NCBI GenBank assembly: GCA_900547415.1
Contig: URGS01000006.1
Location: 1 to 64,000 of the forward strand
Direction: 5' to 3'
Length of the DNA stretch: 64,000 nt
DNA from: an uncultured Phascolarctobacterium sp.
Lineage (GTDB): Bacteria; Bacillota; Negativicutes; Acidaminococcales; Acidaminococcaceae
How positions within the stretch are numbered: position 1 is the first letter of the stretch; each line of letters starts with the position of its first letter. The notes beneath the pieces are model-generated. The model worked only from the letters and a program-made list of their open reading frames with translations, was not told the origin of the DNA and made no database searches. Shown one piece after another: positions 16,659 through 26,154 of the stretch. A program made the translations under genes and the position numbers.

Positions 16659-17265
16659 ATAAGCCTCCTTGTGGTATGCCCGGGAAGCCACCAAAGCGCT
16701 TTGAGTTATTCCTTTTCCTGCAATCACCCAAAGTATGATTGCAGCTTGGCAAATCGCTGGTAGCCCCGCAACGGATACCCTTGTATTTAAAGGGACAGTT
16801 GTTCTTCATATAACGATCCCAAGGCCTGCGTGCTCTTGTAGGATACGCATTACCCAACGTAAAGCGCACTGCCTTTTCGGTAACAACCGTACTAGTTACT
16901 GAGTAGTATTCCTCGAATTCAGGCTCTGGATTATCTAAAGCTGTTGATATTACGCACCTGAGAATTACTCTTGCGTTGGCACCGCCTGAGCCTCGCTGCA
17001 GATAATACTCTAAATCGCGAGTTGTATTATCAACATCAATATTGAGGGTTGAGGCTGAACCTTGCGCTTCACTCTTACCCTCGCTCACATTAAAGGGAAA
17101 CGCCTGCCACAACTGCCCATTCCATACAATATCCTCATTGTTGCGTACCAAATAAATATGATCAGGGTCATTAGGCAGAATGATTTCAAGGATTAAGAGC
17201 CACGCACTTTCGGAATTAACCTTGTTAGCCGCCAAAATGGCAGCCTGCGATAATTTCAAAGCCAT
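16648..17265 (-). CDS. minor tail protein L-like, Cys-rich C-terminus
   Basis: The 205-aa product has a beta-rich first half (IYLVRNNEDIVWNGQLWQAFPF) and a C-terminal NNCPFKYKGIRCG…CNHTLGDC…FGGFPGIP block with four cysteines. Lambda gpL binds an iron-sulfur cluster through four C-terminal cysteines, and this pattern matches. It lies between M- and K-like genes as in lambda. Confidence 0.85.
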   Translation of the reverse strand: MALKLSQAAILAANKVNSESAWLLILEIILPNDPDHIYLVRNNEDIVWNGQLWQAFPFNVSEGKSEAQGSASTLNIDVDNTTRDLEYYLQRGSGGANARVILRCVISTALDNPEPEFEEYYSVTSTVVTEKAVRFTLGNAYPTRARRPWDRYMKNNCPFKYKGIRCGATSDLPSCNHTLGDCRKRNNSKRFGGFPGIPQGGLYVE

Positions 17266-17268
17266 TGT

Positions 17269-17622
17269 CTACACCTCCTGAACCTTCATAGATACCTTCC
17301 AGTAATGCAGAAGGCTTAATGAAAAGCTAGGCGGCTCAGTCATAATCACAGTAAGTTGCGTTCCGCTTGACGGATGGTTCCAGTTGAAAGAAAGAGCTCC
17401 ATTCTTAAGAGTATTTTCGAAAAAATCCTGAAATGTAGCCTTTTCTGTTTCCGTCATATGTCCCCAGCTGACGTCATAAGTTTTCCTATTCCGAGTAAAC
17501 TTAGGCCTTGTCTTAACTGTGCCGTCCTCCATATTGGAGCGGATGACAGCGTCCTCAAAAGTTTCCCCTAACGGATAATCGGGAGCACCGATACTACTCG
17601 GAAAATCAATATTAGAAACCAT
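17269..17622 (-). CDS. minor tail protein M-like
   Basis: The 117-aa product sits in the position of lambda M between tape measure and L. It contains RNRKTYDVSWGHMTETEKATFQDFF and an all-beta end. The assignment rests mainly on gene order and size, with a resemblance to short phage tail proteins of this position. Confidence 0.65.
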   Translation of the reverse strand: MVSNIDFPSSIGAPDYPLGETFEDAVIRSNMEDGTVKTRPKFTRNRKTYDVSWGHMTETEKATFQDFFENTLKNGALSFNWNHPSSGTQLTVIMTEPPSFSLSLLHYWKVSMKVQEV

Positions 17623-17635
17623 ATCATCACGCTCC

Positions 17636-20600
17636 TTAATAATTACCTACTGCGCCTTTGAGAATATCGGTAATTCCACCCTCGTTAGTAGCGACAGCAT
17701 CAACAACAACGGACAGTACATATTCCTTGCCATTAAAGCTGCTGCTTGCGCTTGTCGCCTTAACTGGAGTGCCGCTTTTATTCTCGATGACGATTTTCAT
17801 ATTCTCAGGACTGCCGCTGCCTTTTAAGGCTCTGGCAGTCTGCTCTGCATTATATACACGACCAGGCTGCTCAAAATTTACCAACTCAGGGCCACGCTCG
17901 CCAACCAAAGACCAGCCTAAAGCGTGACCACCATTAGCGTACCCTCTATAGCCCAAATCCAGATATTTGTCCATACTTGTGGTTACGCCAGAGCTAATCG
18001 TTGCACCGCCACCTCCTAAGCCAAAGATGCCCATTATAGACTTCATAACAAGTCCCTGCATAATAACCTTCATCATAGTATTCATAATGCTGTTAGCAAG
18101 GTCATTGTAGAGGTCTTTGCAGCGTTCGCTAAAGGACTTCTGCTCTGTCAGCATATTTTGGCCAAAGTTAGTAATTGTACCAGTAATCTCATCCCAGCCA
18201 CCTTTTAAGGTTTCCAGTTGGTCAAACTGGGTATTTTTGATGTAATCAACAAAACTGTCCCAGCTTGCCTGCCAATCAGTACGCCTAGCCTGATCCAGTG
18301 CAGCAACAGCATCAGCATATTCCTGTTGCAGCTGCAGACGTTGCTCATTGGTCAAGGATTCATCGGCCAGAAGCTGGTCAAGAGCTTCCTTGTGTTTAGC
18401 AACTTCTTCAGCTCTGAGCTCATCAGCACGCTGCGCAGAAATAAGACGCGTACCTTCCAGCGCATCAATGTAATCCATTTCCTGCTGATGCAGATTGAGA
18501 ATTTTTTCACGATTGATACGTTTTTCTTCTTCAGCTACAAACTGAGCAAGCTTACTTTCCTTGTCTTCCCAGCCTTTACCAATAATAGAAGAAACATCCA
18601 CGCCCATAGCCATAGCTGTTTTGACTTTGGTTTTCATCTTCTCCACATCTTCAGATAGCTTAGCCATACTGATTTCAAATGTAGAGCCTGTGTTCTCCAA
18701 AATCTGACGGTCAAGATTAGCACTGAGCTCTGCTATTTCGCCTGCACTCTTTTCAAAGCGGTATTTGGCTTTTTTGGCAGCATCCTCTTGCTTTTTAGCA
18801 GATTTCGCAGCCTGCTGTGATGCATCTGTAGTAGTGCCAGAAGGGAATTTATTCTTTAACTCCTGCGCTTTACGCATAGCTTCTTTAGCTTGATCTGCCA
18901 ATCTACGCTCTTGCATTTTCCGAGCAGTATAATCAGCAGCTTGTCCTGGCATTTCTTTCATGGTAACGTTGCCAAGCTCATCAAACTCAAATTCTCCACC
19001 GGCCTGTGCGTGCTTGTATTTCTGATAAGCTCCATACCCTACCGCCGCAGCAGTCGCAGCAACAGCACCAAACACACCCATGCTCGTTACTTTCAACGTA
19101 GCCAAAGCCTCGTTAAGAGATAAAACAGCCTGCAGCAAAATGCCGCCTTGAATAGCCGCATTAGCCATTTCCTGAGCAAAGCTATTTTGCTCATCTGCAA
19201 CCATAGAGGTTACGATACCTAAGCTAGTCAAAGCACCTGATGCCAGCAATGCTTTGTCTCGCAAAGACTGCTTGGCAGCTGCATTTTCTAAAGTGGTCTT
19301 AGCAGCAAGGATTTCTCTTTCTTGAGCAGTCATGATTGCCTGAGCAAGTTCAATATTACCTTTTGCAGCTTGTTTTGCTGCCTGATACTGCATTTTGCCA
19401 GCAGCTTCTGCGGTAACTCCTAGCTGCTCATATTGAGCCGCCAATCCTTTGAGCTGGGCAGCCTGTTGGACAAAACCGTCCTTAGACAGCCTAGTAATAG
19501 CCTTTTCGACAGTTTCTCTTTGTCGTTCCGAAGCAACCACCTTATTATTAGCTTCAACAACTGCTTTTGCTGCATTTTCTGCAGCAAGCATATGGTTTCT
19601 GGCATTGGTCATGCCATCAATGGCAGCCTTATTCCAATAATCTGTTGCTTTGTTAAGCAAGCTTTGAGATTGAAACAAACCATCAGTGCTAGTCTTAACT
19701 TGACCAATGCTATTGACAACTTCTAAAACCTTCCAGGTGCCAAACCCTAAAGCGATCTTGTCTACGTTGTCCATTGCAAAGGCCAAGCCATCGCCAACAG
19801 CGCCAACAGCAGGAACAATTACAGGTTTAATAACTCCTGCAATATTCTCAAAGCCGTGCCACATATTAACCACGTGCTCAGAAGCCGTTCTGAGATTAGC
19901 AGAAAAGTTTTCGGATATGCCTAGATTACCTTCGCCATCTAAAGAAATAAGCGCACCTTTGATGCCTAGCAATACATCCTTGTATTCATCCATAAGCGGT
20001 TGAATACCAACAGAAATACCCCTTGTCAAACCTTCACTAATCTGCGATTGAATACCAGCAAGCGTTTTAGGAGTAGCTTCTGCAGCCATCTGGAAGCCTT
20101 CGATACGCTTCATCAAGAATGCATACAAACCCTCAGAAGATGCCTTAGCCGCCTTGATATCCTTATCTCTTAGACCTAAAGCAGTAGCTAAAGTCGAGGA
20201 CGCAGGCTGAATACCGCCTTGTACAAGGTCACGCAGCTCCTGTACCAGCTGGCGTCCTTCCAGCCCTAGAGACTTGACAGCATTAACGCCAACGGTAGTA
20301 AATTTCTGCACCTGTTCAATGGTCATACCAGCACCAAGTCCAGGGCCTAACAAAGCACGGAATGTTTCAACCAATTCCTCAGACGTTGCAGCAGTCTTTA
20401 AGGCATCATCGTTAAGCTGCTTAATAATGCCGCTGGAAATCTGCATTGCGTCATTCCATTCCAAAGCCTTGCCATTAATCTGAGTCATTGATGACAGAAT
20501 ACCAGCCATACCCACTGTATTGGTTTCCATATTTTTAGCAAAGGCGGCACCCTTGCCAAAAATCTCTCCTGCTTTATCAGCTAAAGAATAGATACCAGTC

Positions 20601-20767
20601 GCGCCAGCCATAATGCCTGCGCCAATGCTTGCGTAATCCCTAAAGGTTCTTTTTAAGGAATCTGCAGCTGTATTAGTATTTACAAGTTGCCCTTGAATAT
20701 TACGGAGCGGACCGCTCATAGCATCAGTGAGCGTAATCCTTACCCTTGTTTCGGCCACATTAGCCAT
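17636..20767 (-). CDS. tail tape measure protein
   Basis: The 1043-aa protein sets tail length. It is rich in Ala and Gln, has long helical stretches and hydrophobic segments near residues 540-575, and ends with a lambda-type tape-measure C-terminal region including WDEITGTITNFGQNML and SIMGIFGLGGGGA. It directly follows the G/GT chaperone genes and overlaps the T frame by 8 nt. Confidence 0.92.
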   Translation of the reverse strand: MANVAETRVRITLTDAMSGPLRNIQGQLVNTNTAADSLKRTFRDYASIGAGIMAGATGIYSLADKAGEIFGKGAAFAKNMETNTVGMAGILSSMTQINGKALEWNDAMQISSGIIKQLNDDALKTAATSEELVETFRALLGPGLGAGMTIEQVQKFTTVGVNAVKSLGLEGRQLVQELRDLVQGGIQPASSTLATALGLRDKDIKAAKASSEGLYAFLMKRIEGFQMAAEATPKTLAGIQSQISEGLTRGISVGIQPLMDEYKDVLLGIKGALISLDGEGNLGISENFSANLRTASEHVVNMWHGFENIAGVIKPVIVPAVGAVGDGLAFAMDNVDKIALGFGTWKVLEVVNSIGQVKTSTDGLFQSQSLLNKATDYWNKAAIDGMTNARNHMLAAENAAKAVVEANNKVVASERQRETVEKAITRLSKDGFVQQAAQLKGLAAQYEQLGVTAEAAGKMQYQAAKQAAKGNIELAQAIMTAQEREILAAKTTLENAAAKQSLRDKALLASGALTSLGIVTSMVADEQNSFAQEMANAAIQGGILLQAVLSLNEALATLKVTSMGVFGAVAATAAAVGYGAYQKYKHAQAGGEFEFDELGNVTMKEMPGQAADYTARKMQERRLADQAKEAMRKAQELKNKFPSGTTTDASQQAAKSAKKQEDAAKKAKYRFEKSAGEIAELSANLDRQILENTGSTFEISMAKLSEDVEKMKTKVKTAMAMGVDVSSIIGKGWEDKESKLAQFVAEEEKRINREKILNLHQQEMDYIDALEGTRLISAQRADELRAEEVAKHKEALDQLLADESLTNEQRLQLQQEYADAVAALDQARRTDWQASWDSFVDYIKNTQFDQLETLKGGWDEITGTITNFGQNMLTEQKSFSERCKDLYNDLANSIMNTMMKVIMQGLVMKSIMGIFGLGGGGATISSGVTTSMDKYLDLGYRGYANGGHALGWSLVGERGPELVNFEQPGRVYNAEQTARALKGSGSPENMKIVIENKSGTPVKATSASSSFNGKEYVLSVVVDAVATNEGGITDILKGAVGNY

Positions 20768-21101
20768 GAGTATCAGCCTCCTTTTTGTTCATATACTGTA
20801 TCGTAATGTTTTCAAGTGCTCTTAGCTTTTCAACTAAAAGCCTATTGAGCCTTATGCCGCTCATACGGCACAAGGCTTCAATGTCTCCCCAATTAAAACC
20901 GATTGCAACAGCGCCTCCTAGACCAGCAATGTACCTTACGCAGTTAAGAGTAAGCTGACGGATTTTAACAGCTTCAATATTGCCTGGCATTATATCGGGT
21001 GCTCTGTATGCACAGGTATTGCAATCTAGTTCTGGGTTTAATCTTCGGCAGTCTTTACAGTAGCCTGCTCGTTCGTACTGCCACCGGACAAGGGCTTGAA
21101 G
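20760..21101 (-). CDS. tail assembly chaperone T extension (product of -1 frameshift)
   Basis: This 113-codon frame has no good start of its own and is open from the slippery site at 21101-21107 to its stop. Read from the site it contains a Cys-rich stretch, CKDCRRLNPELDCNTC, and then LTLNCVRYIAGLGGAVAIGF. Joined to G by a -1 shift it gives a GT protein of about 199 aa, as in lambda, where G and GT in fixed ratio guide tail assembly. ATG at 20990 lies inside and lacks a ribosome site, so starting there is unlikely. Confidence 0.75.
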   Translation of the reverse strand, partial: LQALVRWQYERAGYCKDCRRLNPELDCNTCAYRAPDIMPGNIEAVKIRQLTLNCVRYIAGLGGAVAIGFNWGDIEALCRMSGIRLNRLLVEKLRALENITIQYMNKKEADTHG

Positions 21102-21358
21102 TTTTTTATTTCATCCTCGCGAATGCTTTCAGTCAGCTGCATTGTACTCTCGTACACAGCCATTACCTCTGCCGCAGTCATCTTGCTCAAAGGTGCATCG
21201 GGATAGATTTTCGCCAAGATATAATTGACAAGAGCACGCCCAACAGCACTATAGTTCTTGCCGTTTTCTTTAACGCAATTATCGCGGAAGTCCTCAAAAT
21301 CGCAGCGCTCCAGCCACGTAAGGCCACGGCACTCAATCAAATACTCTTTTTCTTTCAT
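21038..21358 (-). CDS. tail assembly chaperone G
   Basis: The 106-aa protein begins MKEKEYLIECRGLTWLERC and sits between tail tube and tape measure, the position of lambda G. Most ribosomes would make this product and stop at TAA; a minority shift at A AAA AAC to make GT. Identity is from gene order, size and the frameshift layout. Confidence 0.75.
   Translation of the reverse strand: MKEKEYLIECRGLTWLERCDFEDFRDNCVKENGKNYSAVGRALVNYILAKIYPDAPLSKMTAAEVMAVYESTMQLTESIREDEIKNFKPLSGGSTNEQATVKTAED
21101..21107 (-). promoter_or_regulatory. programmed -1 frameshift slippery heptamer
   Basis: On the minus strand the heptamer A AAA AAC is in the correct phase with G codons AAA-AAC. After a -1 slip the next codons (CTT CAA GCC) enter the T frame, which is open for 113 codons. 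The heptamer is a canonical slippery site; lambda uses GGGAAAG at this place. Confidence 0.8.
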
Positions 21359-21369
21359 AGTCAGTCTCC

Positions 21370-22371
21370 TTAATAAGCAGCAACTTTATTAACAACAGCC
21401 ACAACTACAGCGGACTTATCAGCATTATCTTGATAGAACGCATTATAAGTCAGGCTTTGCTTGATACCGCCAGGGCCATCAATACCGGGAGAAGTGCGAG
21501 CAAATTTAATCTCAGGGAATTTAATACTGAGGGACAGGTCGCCTTGAGTAAAAATCACTTCTGCACTAGTTTCGGTGCTGTTCTCGGCCATAGTCAGATA
21601 TTCGCCATTCTCAAAGAACGCTTCCAAAGTGCCAGAGATATTAGCAAGGCCCTCGCAAATAGCCTCTCGATAACCATTGGTGCCAATAGAGAAGCTGTCG
21701 CCGTCTAAGCCCATATCAATATCCATAGAGAAGGAAGTAATTTTGCCCTTAATAGAGCCACCAATCTTGATTTTTGCCTGGAAGTTTTGGGTGCGGGTAA
21801 ATACCGCTTCCACAGGTTTGGTGCTCATAGAGCTAGTTTCAATGCTTTCCTTAGCACCCATAACAGAGATGGTGGCAGTCAATTCACCATCACCACCCAC
21901 AGAAAGGCTCAGTTTGCTTGCCTTGCAGCCAAGCTGGCGGACATAAGTTTTAATGCCCGGGAAACACTTTTCAAGAGTAAAGCTCGGCTGAGTATCGCCC
22001 AACTTAAAGGTATGAGTGCTGTAGCCTGCCTTAGGAGTTTCCGCAACAGTAGTCGGATCGCCAAACAAAGCTTTAAGCCAATAGGGGAACGCAGTGTAAT
22101 CAACAGGCACTACAATATCGCCTGCAACATCGTTGTTACCTAGAATAGGCTCAACAGGAGAACGGTTGCCACGAATAGTGCTTGGAGCGGTGCTGTTCTG
22201 GGAGCTAACTACATTGTTAGTATTAAAAGGCAGCAAGATGGATTTGGTTCCTGCATCACTAGGCAAAGTGCCATAAGCAGTTTCAAAAGCCACCAAAGTG
22301 CTAGTTTTAGAGCCTACGCCCCACGGACAAGCAGGAGCTGCTGCGTGCAGTTGCATATCAATTTCAAACAT
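21370..22371 (-). CDS. major tail tube protein
   Basis: The 333-aa protein has a conserved N-terminal AFETAYGTLPSDAGTKSILLPFNTN and a beta-sandwich rest with GDIVVPVDYTAFPYWLKALFG, matching Siphoviridae tail tube proteins of the lambda gpV position. The start at 22371 is 8 nt after AAAGGA; the longer frame upstream has none. It polymerises as hexameric rings around the tape measure. Confidence 0.8.
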   Translation of the reverse strand: MFEIDMQLHAAAPACPWGVGSKTSTLVAFETAYGTLPSDAGTKSILLPFNTNNVVSSQNSTAPSTIRGNRSPVEPILGNNDVAGDIVVPVDYTAFPYWLKALFGDPTTVAETPKAGYSTHTFKLGDTQPSFTLEKCFPGIKTYVRQLGCKASKLSLSVGGDGELTATISVMGAKESIETSSMSTKPVEAVFTRTQNFQAKIKIGGSIKGKITSFSMDIDMGLDGDSFSIGTNGYREAICEGLANISGTLEAFFENGEYLTMAENSTETSAEVIFTQGDLSLSIKFPEIKFARTSPGIDGPGGIKQSLTYNAFYQDNADKSAVVVAVVNKVAAY

Positions 22372-22388
22372 TTTCATCATCCTTTCAT

Positions 22389-22910
22389 TCAAAAGTGATT
22401 TTGTTGGCCAATGGGTATTTCCAGCTCCCATACGGCAGCCATAAAGCCTTCCCAAAAGCCGAGATTATCTCCAGCAACGCCTGGAATCATCTGTTCAATA
22501 GTTGTAGGAGGTTGACAACCATCTTTATACCGGTACAAGGCATCCTGTACCAAACTCATAAGCTCACTGCAGAGTTGCTGTCCCTCGAAAACAATTACGC
22601 CATTATCAGTTTGAGAGCTGATGTTTTCAATTTGCTTGGGCTGGTATTGCACGACAACACCAACAGAGAACATACACTGGTACATTGCCTTTGTGATATT
22701 AGCACCCTCGCTCTTTTGGAAGTCGTGAATAAACAGAAACGGAACCTCTGTTTCCTGTGGTAGCATTGCTTCCTGAGGGCCAACATAGATAGTCAAATCT
22801 TTGCCGAAATGCTTTTGACAGTAGGTTTTGATAGCTTCATCAGCGGCAATATGATCCCCAAGCTTTGCTCCAACGGAACATAAATCTTCGTTTTGTAAGT
22901 AATCAATCAT
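22389..22910 (-). CDS. tail terminator / completion protein (gpU position)
   Basis: The 173-aa product lies between the tail tube and the gp10-like gene, where phages of this type encode the tail terminator. It overlaps the next upstream gene by 4 nt (ATGA). Assignment rests on position and on a mixed alpha/beta composition, with no clear motif. Confidence 0.5.
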   Translation of the reverse strand: MIDYLQNEDLCSVGAKLGDHIAADEAIKTYCQKHFGKDLTIYVGPQEAMLPQETEVPFLFIHDFQKSEGANITKAMYQCMFSVGVVVQYQPKQIENISSQTDNGVIVFEGQQLCSELMSLVQDALYRYKDGCQPPTTIEQMIPGVAGDNLGFWEGFMAAVWELEIPIGQQNHF

Positions 22911-23473
22911 CCGAATACCTCATACTTTCTGCCCTTGCCCACATTCTTCGTGAACCCACCATTTTTCATATAGTTGCCTACACGATAAGCCACGAAGTCG
23001 CCAATCTTTGGCTGAATAATTTCCATAGAGGGTTCAAACAGAGGACGGGCAGGAACGCGAATAGTTTTCTTGCGCTCTCCTAACCTAACTCCCCTAGACG
23101 AAAAGAATTCTCTCAATCTGGGAGTTACAATTCTCGTCGCACCAAACTCCTGCACCCTGCCTTCCATAGCTGATGTAGCACTACTCCAACCAATTTCAAC
23201 AGCGCTGCGCTGATTATTGTAGGAGTAAGCAATGGCTCTTCGTAATTGTCCTAACCAATTCTTAGGAGCTTTAGCATCCAGTTTACGGCGAATATCTAAA
23301 GGCACTCTTTTACGCCATTTAGAAGTAATGGTTGAACTTTGGGATAGTGTTTTGACTTCCTTCTGGACAAACCAGCCAATGGATTTGCTCAGGCTGCGTA
23401 TCATCCTCGGATTGTTTTCTAGATACCGTTGAATCAATGGAGTTATGGCATCTTTAATACTGACCGTAATCAT
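22907..23473 (-). CDS. minor tail / HK97 gp10-like connector protein
   Basis: The 188-aa basic protein contains IGWFVQKEVKTLSQ, RRKLDAKAPKNWLGQLRRAI and EFGATRIVTPRLREFF, a pattern seen in gp10/Z-like head-tail joining components. It overlaps its neighbours by 4 nt on both sides, showing tight coupling. Confidence 0.6.
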   Translation of the reverse strand: MITVSIKDAITPLIQRYLENNPRMIRSLSKSIGWFVQKEVKTLSQSSTITSKWRKRVPLDIRRKLDAKAPKNWLGQLRRAIAYSYNNQRSAVEIGWSSATSAMEGRVQEFGATRIVTPRLREFFSSRGVRLGERKKTIRVPARPLFEPSMEIIQPKIGDFVAYRVGNYMKNGGFTKNVGKGRKYEVFG

Positions 23474-23814
23474 AAATTCAGATACCCCCTAGCGTTTGAG
23501 GTAACCTTAAGATTGATTTGTCCACCAGGCGAATCAATATCAGCAATCCCAGCAACGTAGTATTTTTTCCCCTCGTACACGATAAGATCACCACGCTGAG
23601 GATTTGGAACAACATCAGCATTAACAGTGATGGTTCCTTCTCCCTGCACAATTACAGATTTGTACTTGCGCATAAAGCCCGGAGAATTCTGCTGCTCGCT
23701 TTCGCCAATACGTATGAGGGCAGACATTTCCACGCCGTTATATGTGATTTTTTCAGCAAAGAGTGTTTCGTCAAAACTAACTTCCTGCATTAATTTCTTA
23801 ATTTCAGTGTTCAT
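23470..23814 (-). CDS. head-tail joining protein (FII-like position)
   Basis: The 114-aa beta-rich product includes YNGVEMSALIRIGESEQQ and PNPQRGDLIVYEGKKYYVAG, typical of short connector proteins found between head decoration and tail genes. No stronger assignment can be made. Confidence 0.55.
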   Translation of the reverse strand: MNTEIKKLMQEVSFDETLFAEKITYNGVEMSALIRIGESEQQNSPGFMRKYKSVIVQGEGTITVNADVVPNPQRGDLIVYEGKKYYVAGIADIDSPGGQINLKVTSNARGYLNL

Positions 23815-23891
23815 TTTGCACTCCTTTCGCCATTTTTAGGTATAAAAAATAGGGGCAGACATAGACCACCCCTATTTAGTTTTATGAAATT

Positions 23892-24242
23892 TTACGCGCC
23901 AGCTACGCCACAGTTGATGCAAACAAGTACAGTTGCACCAGCAGTAGCAGCAGCAGCAGTCCAGGCTACACCAATAAAGGTATCAGAGCCTTTAGTGGCA
24001 GTAACTTTGCCGTCAGATTTCAGGTATACCGGAGCGCCTTGGTCAATCTTTTGCGCATCGGTAGTGAATTCGAATACACCTTCCATAGTCAAAGCAATCA
24101 AATCGTTCTGGACACCGCCAGCCTCAGCCACACCAACAAGGCCACCAGCCAATTTGATTACATCACCAGGAGCCACAGTAGTGGTGCATACGTAGTCCAA
24201 GCGCTTGCCATTGCGGCGAAAAATAGCATTTTCTTTAGCCAT
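23892..24242 (-). CDS. DUF2190 head decoration protein
   Basis: The 116-aa product has the DUF2190 pattern: GDVIKLAGGLVGVAEAG, LTMEGVFEFTTDAQKIDQG, PVYLKSDGKVTAT and FIGVAWTAAA. DUF2190 proteins are small capsid cement proteins that stabilise expanded heads. It directly follows the capsid gene in transcription order. GGAGG precedes the ATG. Confidence 0.8.
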   Translation of the reverse strand: MAKENAIFRRNGKRLDYVCTTTVAPGDVIKLAGGLVGVAEAGGVQNDLIALTMEGVFEFTTDAQKIDQGAPVYLKSDGKVTATKGSDTFIGVAWTAAAATAGATVLVCINCGVAGA

Positions 24243-24255
24243 AGTTCATTCCTCC

Positions 24256-26154
24256 TTATTTACCAGCGTTCTTAACATAGCCCAGAGTAGACAGTGCTTT
24301 TACGCCGAAGTCGAGATACATACGATATTTCCAGCCGAGAACATCAAAGCTTTGTTGAGATTCCAGAATAGGAGTTTGGTTGCCATTCAGGAAGTTAACC
24401 TGTACGCCGTAGCCATAAGCAGGAGCGCCTGCGAGATACCACGCATCTTTATCGGTTGCATCCAGTTCAGGGTCGGTGATAATCTCTAAAGCACCATGGA
24501 ACGGATTATTTACGCCAGAATGTGCGCCATTGGGGTCAGCAGCAGAGTGAATAAGCTGAGCAGCCTTTACGTACTGAGCTACAGGGACAATCAGGAAACG
24601 AGGCATAATACGGAGAGTGTTGCCAGAAGAATCTTTAGAAAGACGCAGCTTTGCCATAGCTTCTGCCAGAGAATCGGTAGACAGTGCCGCGCCAGTACCA
24701 GTGTTAGTGGCAGCGAATTTAGCCTTAGCCAAGGCCTCGTAAGCTGCATGGTTGATGTATGCTCCCATACGATAAGCCAATTCTTCAGGAATGCGGGTTA
24801 GAACGCTTACATCATCATTGATGAAGGCTTGACGGGTATAGCTGTAGGAACGGCCATAGGTTTGCAGGCGAACGGTTTCCTTGCTTTCCTTCATAGAAGC
24901 GTCGGTAAATTCGCCGTTTTCAGGAATGAGCTTCGGATCCGCATCTGCAGAAATATCTACAATGTTGGATTCGCGGAAATCAGGAAGGCTGCCAATGTAG
25001 GCCCATTTATCATAAGTGCCTGCAGCACGAGCAAAGCCTTGTTTCATAGAAAAATTAGTTGCATCTTTCAGCAAGGCAGGCAGTGCACCAGTAGTCAGAG
25101 CACGCTCATACAAGGTATCATCATCCAATGCATACACGTTCTTTTCTCCAGCACGAGAAAGAATATCACGAGCCATATCTCGTACACTCATATGACGCAG
25201 TTCGGAAGCACCAGGAGCGGGTTTCTCTACAGCAATACCATTACGCATCAGCAGAGCATCACGGCGTGCAGCACGCAGCTTCTCTTCCTCAGATTCGCCC
25301 ATTTGCACACGAGGAACGGGAGTATTACGTTTGTTCAAGATTTCCAACAGTTCACGGTTAACGGTGGTTACCTCAGAGCCACCATCAATCCATTTTTGAC
25401 GTTGTTCGTCATCAATGTTGAAATCTTTGCACAGACCTGCAATCTGCAGGCAACGCTCACGCTCTGCTTTTTGAGCAGCCTCGCGAATTTCATCCAGATT
25501 CGGAGCAGGAGCGGGAGTAGGTTCAGGAGTTTTTTGGGGAATAGGGTTTTTAGCTTCAGCCATTTTTCTTGCCTCTCTTTCGTTTTCATTTTCTTTTTGT
25601 GGTTCTGGCAAATCTCCGTACAGCAGGGAACGACCTACGCCAACAGTAGCGTCAGCTGGGACAGTTACAATGCTGATTTCAAAGATTTCCCAACGGGTTG
25701 CAATCCATGCAGGACCGGCAATGCCATCTAAAGAGGTTTGGCCCTTTTCAATTACTTGCCATTCGTTGACGCGATAGCCAACGGAAACGCCATTCAAAAA
25801 TCCATCACGGACAAGGCCCATAATTTCTTCTGCCTTGGCGGTAGTTGCAAATTGAATAGTAGCCATAGCACGGCCATTCTCAATCCAGATTTTAGTAGGC
25901 TTGCCAATAATCTCATCACGCTTGTGATTGTAGAGAATAGGCATCAGGCCATCAGTAAAGCGCTTGGTGTCCATTGCGTCATCAGTACAGCGCAGGATTT
26001 CAGGTTCACCCCAAAAGTCAGGGACAGGCGTCTCGCTGGCAAAAGACAGATTTACAGTCCTGTCCTCAGCATTGAAGCCTTCCAGCTTAACGCTACGCTG
26101 ACGCAGTGCAGCTTTACGTTGCTGCATAGTTGCATTTTGCGGATTATTACTCAT
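24256..26154 (-). CDS. prohead protease-major capsid fusion protein
   Basis: The 632-aa protein joins a prohead serine protease (HK97/S78 fold, residues about 15-185, with His77 in LYNHKRDE and Ser124 in LNGVSVGYRV) to a Pro-rich linker (about 205-225, PIPQKTPEPTPAPAP), a scaffold-like helical part (about 225-300) and a major capsid domain (about 320-632). During assembly the protease would cut itself from the capsid. Fusions of this kind are known but are less frequent than separate genes. It overlaps the portal gene by 8 nt. Confidence 0.9.
   Translation of the reverse strand: MSNNPQNATMQQRKAALRQRSVKLEGFNAEDRTVNLSFASETPVPDFWGEPEILRCTDDAMDTKRFTDGLMPILYNHKRDEIIGKPTKIWIENGRAMATIQFATTAKAEEIMGLVRDGFLNGVSVGYRVNEWQVIEKGQTSLDGIAGPAWIATRWEIFEISIVTVPADATVGVGRSLLYGDLPEPQKENENEREARKMAEAKNPIPQKTPEPTPAPAPNLDEIREAAQKAERERCLQIAGLCKDFNIDDEQRQKWIDGGSEVTTVNRELLEILNKRNTPVPRVQMGESEEEKLRAARRDALLMRNGIAVEKPAPGASELRHMSVRDMARDILSRAGEKNVYALDDDTLYERALTTGALPALLKDATNFSMKQGFARAAGTYDKWAYIGSLPDFRESNIVDISADADPKLIPENGEFTDASMKESKETVRLQTYGRSYSYTRQAFINDDVSVLTRIPEELAYRMGAYINHAAYEALAKAKFAATNTGTGAALSTDSLAEAMAKLRLSKDSSGNTLRIMPRFLIVPVAQYVKAAQLIHSAADPNGAHSGVNNPFHGALEIITDPELDATDKDAWYLAGAPAYGYGVQVNFLNGNQTPILESQQSFDVLGWKYRMYLDFGVKALSTLGYVKNAGK

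Noticed and set aside
20760..20990. Independent 76-aa gene starting at 20990
   Set aside because: No ribosome site, and the frame is open back to the slippery heptamer, which fits the GT extension.
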